A stretch of 64,000 bases of DNA, taken from NCBI RefSeq assembly GCF_012932495.1, contig NZ_JABCNG010000001.1:2046001-2110000 (forward strand). Reading direction: 5' to 3'. Within the stretch, counting starts at the first letter, position 1. The number at the start of each line of letters is the position of its first letter. Under the pieces are notes generated by a model. The model saw only the letters and a program-made list of their open reading frames with translations. It searched no databases and was not told the DNA's origin. This DNA is from Novosphingobium sp. SG919 (GTDB lineage: Bacteria > Pseudomonadota > Alphaproteobacteria > Sphingomonadales > Sphingomonadaceae). Below are positions 7,870 to 16,239 of this stretch, piece by piece. A program made the position numbers and the translations under genes.

Positions 7870-9897
7870 ATGCCCGAAGCCGCTCCGATCGAGCCCCAGG
7901 CCATCTGGCACGAGGGCGAGCGCGCCATCCAGGCCCATGTCGGCGCCGTGGCCCGCATGGCCGAACTGGGCGCTCGGGTGATCCGGCCGTTCATGCCCGA
8001 CCAGCATCGCACCTTCTACGCACAACTTCCCTTCGCAATCCTGGGCAGCGTCGATGATACCGGCGCGCCTTGGGCAACCGTGGTGGAAGGCGCGCCTGGC
8101 TTCGTCTCCTCGCCCGATCCCACCAGGCTCGCGCTGGCCGCCTTGCCGCATAGCGGTGATCCGGCGTTGGGCGGCATCTATGATGGCGCGGGATTGGGTC
8201 TGCTGGGCATCGAGCTGCACACCCGCCGCCGCAACAGGGTCAACGGAACCCTGCGCCAGACCAGCGATGGCGCGTCGGTGCTGGAAGTCGGGCAAAGCTT
8301 CGGCAATTGCCCGCAGTATATCCAGCAGCGTGACGCAACGCTGTCGCGCCCACCAGCCAGTGCGCCAGCGCAGCCTGCGCAGGCTCTGGAAGGGCTGGAC
8401 CCTGCGGCGCGCGCGATGATTGCCGCGGCCGATACCTTCTTCGTCGCCTCCTACGCCGATCGGCCGGGGATCGGCCGCCAGGTCGATGTGTCGCATCGCG
8501 GCGGCAAGCCCGGCTTCGTGCGGGTGGACGCGCAAGGCGTGCTCACCGTGCCAGACTTTTCGGGCAACCTGTTTTTCGCGACGCTCGGCAACATCATGCT
8601 CAACGGGCGCGCTGGCCTGGTGTTCATCGATTTCGAAAGCGGCGATCTTCTGCAGATGTCCGGCACGGCGCAGGTCCTGCTGGATTCGCCAGAGATTGCC
8701 ACGTTCGCCGGTGCCGAGCGGCTCTGGACATTTACCCCAGACCGCATCGTGCGACGGCCCGGTGCCCTTGCGCTGCGCTGGGCGTTTCGCGAACAGGGCT
8801 GGTCACCCACCACGCTCGCCACCGGGCAATGGCGCAAGGCTTCGGACTGGCACAAGATGCGTGTTGTGCAGGTCGTGCAGGAAAGCGCCAGCATCCGCTC
8901 TTTCCACTTGCGCCCCGTGTCACCCGCGCCGGCTTGGCAGCATCGCGCCGGCCAGCACCTGCCGATCCGCATCAACCTGCCCGGTGCCGACCGGCCGCTG
9001 GTCCGCACCTACACGCTCTCGTCCGCTCCCTCCGATCCGCTCTACCGGATCAGCGTGAAGCGCGAGGGGGCGGTCTCGTCCTGGCTGCACGATCACCTGC
9101 ACGAAGGCGATACGATCGAGGCCCGCGCCCCGGCAGGTGGTTTCGTTGTCGATGCCGATGCGCCCCGGCTGGCGGTGCTGATCGGCGCCGGGATCGGCAT
9201 AACCCCGATGGTGTCGATGCTGCGCGAGCTGGTCAGCCGTGGCCATGGCGGCAAGCCGGCGCGCCCGGTCGTGCTGATCCAGTCTGCACGATCCCTGGCA
9301 GAGCGCGCGTTCGCGGCGGAACTGGGCCAAGTTGGCAAGGGCGTTCGGCTCGTGCGCGTGTTGGGCGATACGTCCGGCGCGCAAGACGGCGCAGATTACG
9401 ACGCTGCCGGGCGGATAGACCTGCCGCTGCTGGCACGCGTGCTGCCCTTTGGCGACCATGACTTTTACCTGTGCGGGCCAGGCGGCTTCATGCAGGCCAT
9501 CTACGATGCGCTGCGCGGGGCCAACGTGCCGGATCACCGCATCCATGCCGAGGCATTCGGTCCCTCTGCCCTGCAACGGCGAGGCGATAGCAAGGCTTTG
9601 GCCGCGCCCGCCGTGTTGCCGGCCACCAAGCCGGTCCCCGTTCTGTTCACCGCCTCGCTCAAGGAGGCCCGGTGGGCGCCCAAAGACGGCACCTTGCTCG
9701 AACTTGCCGAAGCGCGTGGCCTCACCCCGGCATTCGGCTGCCGCAGCGGATCGTGCGGATCGTGCAAGGTCAAGCTGGTCGCTGGTTCGGTCGCTTATCC
9801 GCGCGCGCCTTCGGCCAGCGTTGGCCAGGACGAAGTCCTGCTTTGCTGCGCCGTGCCGGCGCAGCAAAGCGAGCAACCCCTGCAAATCGAAGCCTGA
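7870..9897 (+). CDS. PNPOx-like / ferredoxin-NADP reductase / 2Fe-2S ferredoxin fusion protein
   Basis: A 675-residue three-part redox protein. Residues about 35-320 form a pyridoxamine-5'-phosphate-oxidase-like split-barrel (GRQVDVSHRGGKPGFV...NLFFATLGN). Residues about 330-560 form an FAD/NAD(P)H reductase domain (RTYTLSSAP for FAD, VLIGAGIGITPMVSML for nucleotide binding, YLCGPGGFM). The C-terminal plant-type ferredoxin has the 2Fe-2S cysteines C624, C629, C632 and C659/C660. Such fusions probably pass electrons from NAD(P)H through FAD to the iron-sulfur centre and the flavin split-barrel, but their substrates are largely unknown. I chose the ATG at 7870 because GGAGG lies 5 bases before it; earlier ATGs at 7855/7858 are possible. 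Confidence 0.87.
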   Translation: MPEAAPIEPQAIWHEGERAIQAHVGAVARMAELGARVIRPFMPDQHRTFYAQLPFAILGSVDDTGAPWATVVEGAPGFVSSPDPTRLALAALPHSGDPALGGIYDGAGLGLLGIELHTRRRNRVNGTLRQTSDGASVLEVGQSFGNCPQYIQQRDATLSRPPASAPAQPAQALEGLDPAARAMIAAADTFFVASYADRPGIGRQVDVSHRGGKPGFVRVDAQGVLTVPDFSGNLFFATLGNIMLNGRAGLVFIDFESGDLLQMSGTAQVLLDSPEIATFAGAERLWTFTPDRIVRRPGALALRWAFREQGWSPTTLATGQWRKASDWHKMRVVQVVQESASIRSFHLRPVSPAPAWQHRAGQHLPIRINLPGADRPLVRTYTLSSAPSDPLYRISVKREGAVSSWLHDHLHEGDTIEARAPAGGFVVDADAPRLAVLIGAGIGITPMVSMLRELVSRGHGGKPARPVVLIQSARSLAERAFAAELGQVGKGVRLVRVLGDTSGAQDGADYDAAGRIDLPLLARVLPFGDHDFYLCGPGGFMQAIYDALRGANVPDHRIHAEAFGPSALQRRGDSKALAAPAVLPATKPVPVLFTASLKEARWAPKDGTLLELAEARGLTPAFGCRSGSCGSCKVKLVAGSVAYPRAPSASVGQDEVLLCCAVPAQQSEQPLQIEA

Positions 9898-9930
9898 CAC
9901 TCTCCCCTCTCTCTATCGACAGGACATGCC

Positions 9931-10395
9931 ATGACCCGCCCACCTCTGCCCCCGTTCGACGAAGCCAGCGCGCGCGAAAAAGTGCGCCTGGCAGAAGACG
10001 GCTGGAACAGCCGCGATCCTGCGCGCGTCGCGCAGGCCTATACGGTCGATAGTCGCTGGCGCAACCGTGCCGAGTTTTTCACCGGCCGCGACCAGGTCGA
10101 AGCCTTTTTGCGCCGCAAATGGGATCGCGAACTGAATTACCGCCTCATCAAGGATCTCTGGGCGTTCGGCGGCAACCGCATCGCGGTACGCTATGCCTAT
10201 GAATACCACAACGACAGCGGGCAGTGGTTTCGCGCCTATGGCAACGAGAACTGGGAGTTTGCCGCCGACGGCCTGATGCACGTGCGCCATTGCAGCATCA
10301 ACGAGCATCCGATCCGCGAAGAAGACCGCCAGTTCCACTGGCCGCTCGGCCGTCGCCCCGACGACCATCCCGGCCTCGAGCACTTCGGCTTCTGA
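9931..10395 (+). CDS. DUF1348 / SnoaL-like (NTF2-fold) protein
   Basis: A 154-residue small cone-shaped alpha+beta barrel protein of the DUF1348 nuclear-transport-factor-2-like family. Family hallmarks are [23 protein letters not shown]-like [24 protein letters not shown], and the C-terminal [22 protein letters not shown]. The fold often hosts small-molecule isomerases or hydrolases, but no catalytic function is established for this family. It starts 33 bases after the flavoprotein stop, so it is likely the last gene of the GST operon. Confidence 0.85.
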   Translation: MTRPPLPPFDEASAREKVRLAEDGWNSRDPARVAQAYTVDSRWRNRAEFFTGRDQVEAFLRRKWDRELNYRLIKDLWAFGGNRIAVRYAYEYHNDSGQWFRAYGNENWEFAADGLMHVRHCSINEHPIREEDRQFHWPLGRRPDDHPGLEHFGF

Positions 10396-10493
10396 TGCGC
10401 GTGGGGGCGGATGACCTCGGGACATTGTTCGATCGGGGGGCGGCAGACTTGCGCGAAACGCTCCCCCGCGTACTCTAGGGCGAAGAGGAGACG

Positions 10494-11405
10494 ATGGTGG
10501 ATCGCTGGCAATCGATGCGCATCTTTGCCGAAGTGGCCCGGCATGCCAGCTTTGCCGAGGCGGCGCGGCGGCTGCACATGAGCGCCCCCGCCGTCACGCG
10601 CGCCGTCGCCACGCTCGAGGAGCATATCGGCACACGCCTGCTGGTCCGCTCCACGCGCTCGGTCAAGCTCACCGAGCCGGGCGCGCGCTACTATGCCGAT
10701 TGCCAGCGCATCCTTGCCGATATCGCAGAGGCCGAGGCGACGGCAGCAGGATCGTTCGCCACGCCTTCGGGCACGCTGACCGTTACCGCGCCGGCGATGT
10801 TCGGCCGGATGTACGTCCTGCCTGTGCTGACCGAGTATCTTGACCGCTACCCGCAAGTGGTGGGGCGCACATTGTTCGTCGACCGGCCGGTCAACCTGAT
10901 CGAGGAAGGGGTCGATCTTGCGGTGCGCATCGGCCACCTGGCCGATTCGGCGCTGGTGGCAACGCGCGTGGGTTCTTCGCGCATGGTCGTCGTCGGCGCG
11001 CCAGACTACCTGCGCCAGCACGGCACGCCAACCAGCCCGGAAGATCTGCGCCGCTTTCGCATCGCTGCATCGACGGCAGCCTGGGCCTCGCCCGAATGGC
11101 AGTTCGCCAATGACGTGCGGGTGCGCATCGAACCAGCCATGCTGTGCAACACCAACGACGCGGCGATCAACGCCGCCCTCGCCGGCTGGGGCCTGACGCG
11201 CGTCCTGGACTATCAGGTTGGCGCCGCGCTGGCCGATGGGCGATTGCAAATCCTGCTCGAAGACCACGAGCCGCCTGCCTTCCCCATTCACGTGCTCCAC
11301 ACCGGCGGTTCGCATGCGCCGGCCAAGGTCAGGGCCTTTATCGACCTTGCCGTGGCCAAGCTGCGCACCAGCCGCTTGCAGGCCCGCGAAGCGCCACACC
11401 CATGA
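10494..11405 (+). CDS. LysR-family transcriptional regulator
   Basis: A 303-residue LysR regulator. The N-terminal winged helix-turn-helix is MRIFAEVARHASFAEAARRL followed by APAVTRAVATLEEHIG. The rest is a periplasmic-binding-like effector domain (LTVTAPAMFGRMYVLPVL). The sequence resembles the subgroup near DmlR/YafC-like regulators. A GAGGAG ribosome site lies just ahead of the ATG. It follows the GST/flavoprotein set by about 100 bases on the same strand and may regulate it, but its target is not evident. It is convergent with the next LysR gene. Confidence 0.92.
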   Translation: MVDRWQSMRIFAEVARHASFAEAARRLHMSAPAVTRAVATLEEHIGTRLLVRSTRSVKLTEPGARYYADCQRILADIAEAEATAAGSFATPSGTLTVTAPAMFGRMYVLPVLTEYLDRYPQVVGRTLFVDRPVNLIEEGVDLAVRIGHLADSALVATRVGSSRMVVVGAPDYLRQHGTPTSPEDLRRFRIAASTAAWASPEWQFANDVRVRIEPAMLCNTNDAAINAALAGWGLTRVLDYQVGAALADGRLQILLEDHEPPAFPIHVLHTGGSHAPAKVRAFIDLAVAKLRTSRLQAREAPHP

Positions 11406-11413
11406 AGCAGCCA

Positions 11414-11454
11414 AACGCCACGCAGCCCTTTCGCGAAAACGGGTGCCTGGCGTT
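11414..11454. terminator. Hairpin between convergent LysR genes
   Basis: Arms AACGCCA (11414-11420) and TGGCGTT (11448-11454) enclose the perfect palindrome TTTCGCGAAA (11429-11438) flanked by CCC and GGG. The structure spans the gap between two convergent regulators and could end transcription from both sides. There is no long T-run, so this is a moderate call. Confidence 0.45.
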
Positions 11455-12356
11455 CAGCCAAAGCCGTGCCGCGTAAAGTCGATGAAGGCGCGCAGCGGTG
11501 GCGGCACGTGCCGGCGGCCGGAATAATAGAGCATGGGGCCCGAAAACGGCGAACTCCAATCCTGCAACACAGCCTTTAGCGCGCCGCTGTCGAGATATGG
11601 CGCGAGCCAGTCTTCGAACAGGGCGATCAATCCAAGTCCCGCCACGGCCGCGCTGATCAGCAGATCGCACGCCATGCCAGGCCGGACCAGCAGGCGCGTG
11701 GGTGGATCGACGCGCACGATCTCGTTGTCTTTTTCAAATTCCCATTCGGCCGGCGCTCCGCTGAAAAAGCGCAGCCCCAGGCACGCGTGCGCCAGCAGAT
11801 CGCGGGGATGCGCCGGGCGCCCTTGCGATGCCAGATACGCGGGCGATGCAGCCACCACGATACGCTGGGTTCGCGGCCCGATCGGCAGTGCGATCATGTC
11901 CTGCTCCAACCGTTCTTCATAACGGATTCCGGCATCGGCCCCGGACGCCAGAATATCGACGAAGCTGTCTTCGACCGTCACCTCCACCCGGATCTTGGGG
12001 TGGGCCATCAGAAATGGCGGAAGAATGCCGGGCAGCACCGTGCGCGCGACGTTGGCGGGCACATTGAGACGCAACGTGCCCGCTGGTTCGTCAGTCTGCG
12101 CCTGCACGCCTTCCAGCGCGGCACCGATTTCCGCAAGGGCCGGAGATAGCCGCTCGAACAGCCGGGTTCCGGCCTCGGTCAGCGATATGCTGCGCGTGCT
12201 GCGGTGGAGCAGGCGCACGCCAAGCCTGCCTTCCAGCCTCCGCAAAGCTTCGCTCAGCCCGGACGCGGAAACGCCGGACATGCGCGCCGCCTCGCGAAAG
12301 CCGCCGGCGCAGGCCACGGCCGCAAAGGCAGAGAGATCATCCAACTCTATAGGCAT
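11454..12356 (-). CDS. LysR-family transcriptional regulator
   Basis: A 300-residue LysR protein. The DNA-binding part has LSAFAAVACAGGFREAARMS and ASGLSEALRRLEGRLGVRLL, then the conserved hinge RSTRSISLTEAG. The effector-binding region includes LRLNVPANVARTVLPGIL and the GADAGIRYEE motif typical of the subgroup. It is transcribed divergently from the pdxI-like aldo/keto reductase with a 94-base gap. By the usual LysR arrangement it probably controls that gene. The effector is unknown. Confidence 0.92.
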   Translation of the reverse strand: MPIELDDLSAFAAVACAGGFREAARMSGVSASGLSEALRRLEGRLGVRLLHRSTRSISLTEAGTRLFERLSPALAEIGAALEGVQAQTDEPAGTLRLNVPANVARTVLPGILPPFLMAHPKIRVEVTVEDSFVDILASGADAGIRYEERLEQDMIALPIGPRTQRIVVAASPAYLASQGRPAHPRDLLAHACLGLRFFSGAPAEWEFEKDNEIVRVDPPTRLLVRPGMACDLLISAAVAGLGLIALFEDWLAPYLDSGALKAVLQDWSSPFSGPMLYYSGRRHVPPPLRAFIDFTRHGFG

Positions 12357-12450
12357 TGTGCGAATTTCCGTACAGACCGTTTGGAATGGGCTAGCTTATC
12401 GATCATCGACGCCAGGTCTATATCCTCGCCATCGCTAGAGGAGATTTGCC

Positions 12451-13326
12451 ATGACCGTTGCAGCCAAGGCCGGAAGCTTTCGTTTGGGCACCCGCATCGT
12501 AAACAGGATGGGCTATGGCGCGATGCAGCTTGCCGGGCCCGGCGTGTTCGGTCCGCCGCGCGACCGCCAGGAAGCGGTGGCCGTGGTGCGCGCCGCCGTG
12601 GCCGCCGGCGTCAACCATATCGACACCAGCGATTTCTACGGCCCGCACATCACCAACCAGATCCTGAGCGAAGCCTTGCACCCCTATGGCTCCGACCTGA
12701 CGATCGTGACCAAAGTGGGCGCCGTGCGCGGGGACGATGCATCGTGGCTGCCCACGCAAAGCCCCGCCCAGCTTACCCAGGCGGTACATGACAATTTGCG
12801 CAACCTGGGGCTGGAGCGGCTGGACGTGGTCAACCTGCGTCTGATGGGCGATGTCCATGCGCCCAGCGAAGGGTCGGTGGAACAACAATTCTCGGCGCTG
12901 GCCAGTCTGCAGGACCAGGGCCTGATCGCGCATCTGGGCCTGAGCAACGCCACGCCCGCACAGGTGGCGCAAGCGCAGGCCATCGCCCCGGTCGCCTGCG
13001 TGCAGAACCATTACAACCTGGTTCACCGTGGCGATGATGCGCTGATCGATGAATTGGCAGCCCGGGGCATCGCCTATGTCCCGTTCTTTCCCTTGGGTGG
13101 TTTCAGCCCGATCCAGTCTGACGCCCTGTCCGCCCTCGCGGGCGATCTTGGCGCCACCCCCATGCAGGTTGCGCTGGCCTGGTTGCTGGCCCGCTCACCC
13201 AACATCCTGCTGATTCCCGGCACGTCGCGCACGGCCCATCTTCATGAAAACCTGGCAGCGGCCGAACTGAACCTGCCCACGCCGGTGCAAGCGCAGCTCG
13301 ATGCGATCGGTGCGGCGCCGCGTTGA
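12451..13326 (+). CDS. pdxI: Aldo/keto reductase, PdxI (YdbC)-like pyridoxal reductase
   Basis: A 291-residue aldo/keto reductase that closely resembles E. coli YdbC/PdxI as I remember it, an NADPH-dependent enzyme reducing pyridoxal to pyridoxine. Shared landmarks are the N-terminal NRMGYGAMQLAGPGVFGPPR, the catalytic HIDTSDFYGPHITNQIL (Asp and Tyr), TKVGAVRGDDASWLP (catalytic Lys), the variant DVVNLRLMGD where classical AKRs have His, and NILLIPGTSRTAHL for NADP binding. An AGAGGAGA ribosome site precedes the ATG. The divergent LysR gene is probably its regulator. Confidence 0.9.
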   Translation: MTVAAKAGSFRLGTRIVNRMGYGAMQLAGPGVFGPPRDRQEAVAVVRAAVAAGVNHIDTSDFYGPHITNQILSEALHPYGSDLTIVTKVGAVRGDDASWLPTQSPAQLTQAVHDNLRNLGLERLDVVNLRLMGDVHAPSEGSVEQQFSALASLQDQGLIAHLGLSNATPAQVAQAQAIAPVACVQNHYNLVHRGDDALIDELAARGIAYVPFFPLGGFSPIQSDALSALAGDLGATPMQVALAWLLARSPNILLIPGTSRTAHLHENLAAAELNLPTPVQAQLDAIGAAPR

Positions 13327-13333
13327 AAGCCGG

Positions 13334-14320
13334 TCAGACGACCGCCAAGGCGCGCCGCGCCGCAGTGGCATCGGCGCGGTAATGGTTGGCAAGGAAGTCT
13401 GCCGCGATCTGCAGCCGGCGATCGGCACGGGCGCGTGAGGTCAGGACCAGCAGGGCCTGCGGCGATGGCAGGTTGAAGGCCAGGTCAAGCATCTCCAGGC
13501 GATGCGTGATCGCGTCGAGCGCCCGCGCCTCCGCAAACAGGCAGGCGACAGCGCCATCGCCCACGACGCTGGCAAGGATCGCGTTGTAATCATCGGTTTC
13601 GACATCGTACCGCATCGCTTGCAGCCCCGCCCGGTGCAGCGCGGCATTGACCACCTGGCGCAGCGGGTGTGGCGGCGACAGGCCAGCCAGCGGCCAGGCC
13701 ATCAGGTCCTCTCGCGTGATCGCCGGGCGCCCGGCCAGCGGGTGATCGTGGGCGACGAACATCGCCAGCGGCTCGTCGATCACGCCTGCCGCGGTGACGG
13801 CCTGGCCAGCGCCAAGCTCGGCAAAGCCCAACCCCTCGTCTGGCTCGGCAAGTTGGTCGGCAATCACGATGGCAAGGTCGAGCGTGCCGCTGCGCACGTC
13901 GGCCATGGTCTGGGACGCGGTCAGGTCGGTTGAATGCAACACGATCTGGCATTCGGGAAAGCGGCGCCGCAATTCCCCCACCCGGTGCGCAAGATGGCGC
14001 AGCGCATAAGGCGCGATGCACACATGCCAGACGCTTTCCCCGGCCTGGACATGCGAACGCGCGTCATCCTCAAGCCGCGCGATGGCCAGCAAGACGTCTT
14101 CGGCGCGGATGACGATCTGCTCGCCCAAGGGCGTCAACGTCGGCACCATGCCCGGGCGCCGCAGGAAAAGCGGCCCGCCCAGCCTGGCTTCCAGCGCCCG
14201 CACATGCTCGCCCACCACGACCGGCGCGAGGTTGAGCATCGCCCCAGCCGCGCGAAAGCTGCCCAGCCGGGCGACAGCCAGAAATATCTCGAGTTGGCGC
14301 AAGGTCAGATGGGTCTTCAT
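13334..14320 (-). CDS. LysR-family transcriptional regulator
   Basis: A 328-residue LysR regulator. The N-terminal helix-turn-helix contains LRQLEIFLAVARLGSFRAAG and APVVVGEHVRALEARLGGPL, and a substrate-binding domain follows. It is divergent from the GMC oxidoreductase-TBDR-aldehyde dehydrogenase set, separated by 262 bases that hold a 30-base palindromic element. That makes it the likely regulator of that operon. Its stop codon is 8 bases from the stop of pdxI on the opposite strand. Confidence 0.91.
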   Translation of the reverse strand: MKTHLTLRQLEIFLAVARLGSFRAAGAMLNLAPVVVGEHVRALEARLGGPLFLRRPGMVPTLTPLGEQIVIRAEDVLLAIARLEDDARSHVQAGESVWHVCIAPYALRHLAHRVGELRRRFPECQIVLHSTDLTASQTMADVRSGTLDLAIVIADQLAEPDEGLGFAELGAGQAVTAAGVIDEPLAMFVAHDHPLAGRPAITREDLMAWPLAGLSPPHPLRQVVNAALHRAGLQAMRYDVETDDYNAILASVVGDGAVACLFAEARALDAITHRLEMLDLAFNLPSPQALLVLTSRARADRRLQIAADFLANHYRADATAARRALAVV

Positions 14321-14345
14321 GCCTCTCCCCGCCCCGCCATCTTTC

Positions 14346-14375
14346 GCAGGTGCTAGGTTTTATCCTAGCACCTGC
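14346..14375. promoter_or_regulatory. 30-base palindromic element in the LysR/GMC divergent gap
   Basis: GCAGGTGCTAGG (14346-14357) and CCTAGCACCTGC (14364-14375) are perfect 12-base complements around TTTTAT. It lies 26 bases upstream of the LysR start. A LysR operator or autoregulatory site is the simplest reading. As RNA it would also form a stable hairpin. The remaining intergenic bases up to 14582 show no gene. Confidence 0.55.
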
Positions 14376-14582
14376 ACGGTATTTTCGCAATTCTTTGCGT
14401 CGTCTGCGCAAGCCTATCCTTGCCCCACAGATCGCGCGGCCCGCCAGAGGCTGCCGGCCACATGGGAGAAGGAAGTTGGACGCGACCCCAGGACAGTCCA
14501 CGCACGCCAATCGCCTTGCCGTTCCGCAGGCCGGGCCGCGATCGCGTTGGGCCGCAAAGCCCCTCGCCTTGGAAACGCGCGC

Positions 14583-16220
14583 ATGAACCTGGCGCGCATG
14601 GCGGCCGAAGCCGAGGTCATCGTCGTTGGCGGAGGATCCGCCGGCTGCGCCATGGCCGCGCGGCTCGCCGAGGCCGGGGTGGCGACCTTGCTGCTCGAGG
14701 CCGGGAAAAGCGACGTGACGCTGCGCAGCTATGTTCCCGCGCTGACGTTCGCGGTGGTCAACAACCCGGCTTTCGACCGCAGCATTGCGGCCGAACCCGA
14801 TACCAGCCTGGGCGGGCGGCGCTACCTGTGGCCTGCGGCGCGGCGCCTGGGCGGTGGCAGCGCGATCAACGGCATGATCTACGTGCGCGGCCATCGCCGT
14901 GACTATGACGGCTGGGCCGAGCGCGGCGCAACCGGGTGGGGCTTTGACGATGTCGTGCCCTATTTCCGGCGCATGGAACGGGCCGAGGCCGGTGGCGACG
15001 CCTGGCGCGGCGATTCCGGCCCGATCACGGTGGCGCGCAATCGCATGTCGTATCCGGTGGTCGATGCTTTCATTGCGGCGGCTGGCGCGGTCGGCATCCC
15101 GCGCAATCCCGAGCAGAACGGGCGCCTTTCTGGCGAGGGTGCGTTCCACTCCGAGGCCACCCAGCACGGCGGGCTGCGATGCAGCGCGGCGCGCGGCTAT
15201 CTGCGCGGCGCGATCGACACCAGCCGGCTGCGCGTGGTGACGGGGATCGACGTCCTCAAGGTGATCATCACCGCTGGCCGCGCCACCGGCGTCCTGGTGC
15301 GGCACGAGGGTGTCGAGCAGGTGCTGCCCGCGCGCCTGGGCGTGGTGCTGTCGGCCGGCACGCTGAACACACCGCGCCTGCTCATGCTCTCGGGCATCGG
15401 CCCGGCCGCCGACCTTGCCCGCCACGGCATTGCCTGCCACGCAGACAGCCCCGACGTCGGCGCCAACCTGCAGGAGCACGTCGGCGCGCACGTCGTGCTC
15501 GCCACCCGCAGCCGGTCGATCAACAGCGATACACGGGGATGGCGCGCCCTTGGCGAAGGGCTGTCGTTCCTGCTGCGTCGGCGCGGCGCGCTGACCACAT
15601 CGATGTGCCACGCCAACGCCTTTGCGCGCACTTCGGCAGAGGCAGACATTCCCGATGTGCAGATCTCGTTGACGGCGATGGCGTTCACCTTCGGGCCCAA
15701 CGGGAGGGCGGTCCTGCTCAAGCGCCCGGCGGTAAGCGTCACGGTTTGCCTTGCCCGCCCGGAAGGGCGCGGGCGCGTGGAGTTGCGGTCTGCCGATCCT
15801 GATGCCCCCCCGCTGGTGCAACATCGCCTGCTGGGCAGCGACGCCGATCTTGAGCGGCTGGCTCGCGGCATTGAAATCGCCCGCGACATCGCCGCGCAAC
15901 CGCCCTTGGCAGACCTGGTGGAGGCCGAGCTTGCCCCTGGCCGAGCGGTATCCGGCCCAGCGCTGCGGGCGCATCTGCGCGACAACGCCATCCCGCTCTA
16001 CCACCCGGTCGGCACCTGCAGAATGGGCAGCGACGCGGCCGCTGTGGTCGATCCCGACCTCGCGGTACACGGGGTGGCAGGGCTGTGGGTGGCCGATTGC
16101 TCGGTCATGCCGACGCTGCCGGTCGGCAATACCAACGCGACTGCGATGATGATCGGCGACAAGGGCGCCGACCACGTCCTCAAGGCCATCCGCCAGGCTG
16201 GCATGGCCCGCGCTTCATAA
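14583..16220 (+). CDS. GMC-family FAD-dependent alcohol dehydrogenase
   Basis: A 545-residue glucose-methanol-choline oxidoreductase of the choline/alcohol dehydrogenase type, oxidising a primary alcohol to an aldehyde with FAD. The FAD-binding motif IVVGGGSAGCAMAARLAEAG is at about 14-33, GMC signature 1 is near LGGGSAINGMIYVRG, signature 2 (GTLNTPRLLMLSGIGP) is at about 257-272, and the C-terminal active-site HPVGTCRMG and NTNATAMMIGD are intact. There is no signal peptide. I chose the ATG at 14583, which puts the dinucleotide fold at the usual distance from the start. It leads a probable operon with a TBDR (19-base gap) and an aldehyde dehydrogenase, so alcohol goes to aldehyde and then acid. 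Confidence 0.91.
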   Translation: MNLARMAAEAEVIVVGGGSAGCAMAARLAEAGVATLLLEAGKSDVTLRSYVPALTFAVVNNPAFDRSIAAEPDTSLGGRRYLWPAARRLGGGSAINGMIYVRGHRRDYDGWAERGATGWGFDDVVPYFRRMERAEAGGDAWRGDSGPITVARNRMSYPVVDAFIAAAGAVGIPRNPEQNGRLSGEGAFHSEATQHGGLRCSAARGYLRGAIDTSRLRVVTGIDVLKVIITAGRATGVLVRHEGVEQVLPARLGVVLSAGTLNTPRLLMLSGIGPAADLARHGIACHADSPDVGANLQEHVGAHVVLATRSRSINSDTRGWRALGEGLSFLLRRRGALTTSMCHANAFARTSAEADIPDVQISLTAMAFTFGPNGRAVLLKRPAVSVTVCLARPEGRGRVELRSADPDAPPLVQHRLLGSDADLERLARGIEIARDIAAQPPLADLVEAELAPGRAVSGPALRAHLRDNAIPLYHPVGTCRMGSDAAAVVDPDLAVHGVAGLWVADCSVMPTLPVGNTNATAMMIGDKGADHVLKAIRQAGMARAS

Positions 16221-16239
16221 CAACGGGGAGAGAAGAACC

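Noticed and set aside
14070..16175. A 701-residue minus-strand frame opposite the GMC gene
   Set aside because: Low-complexity shadow with no family match; the GMC frame has all signature motifs.
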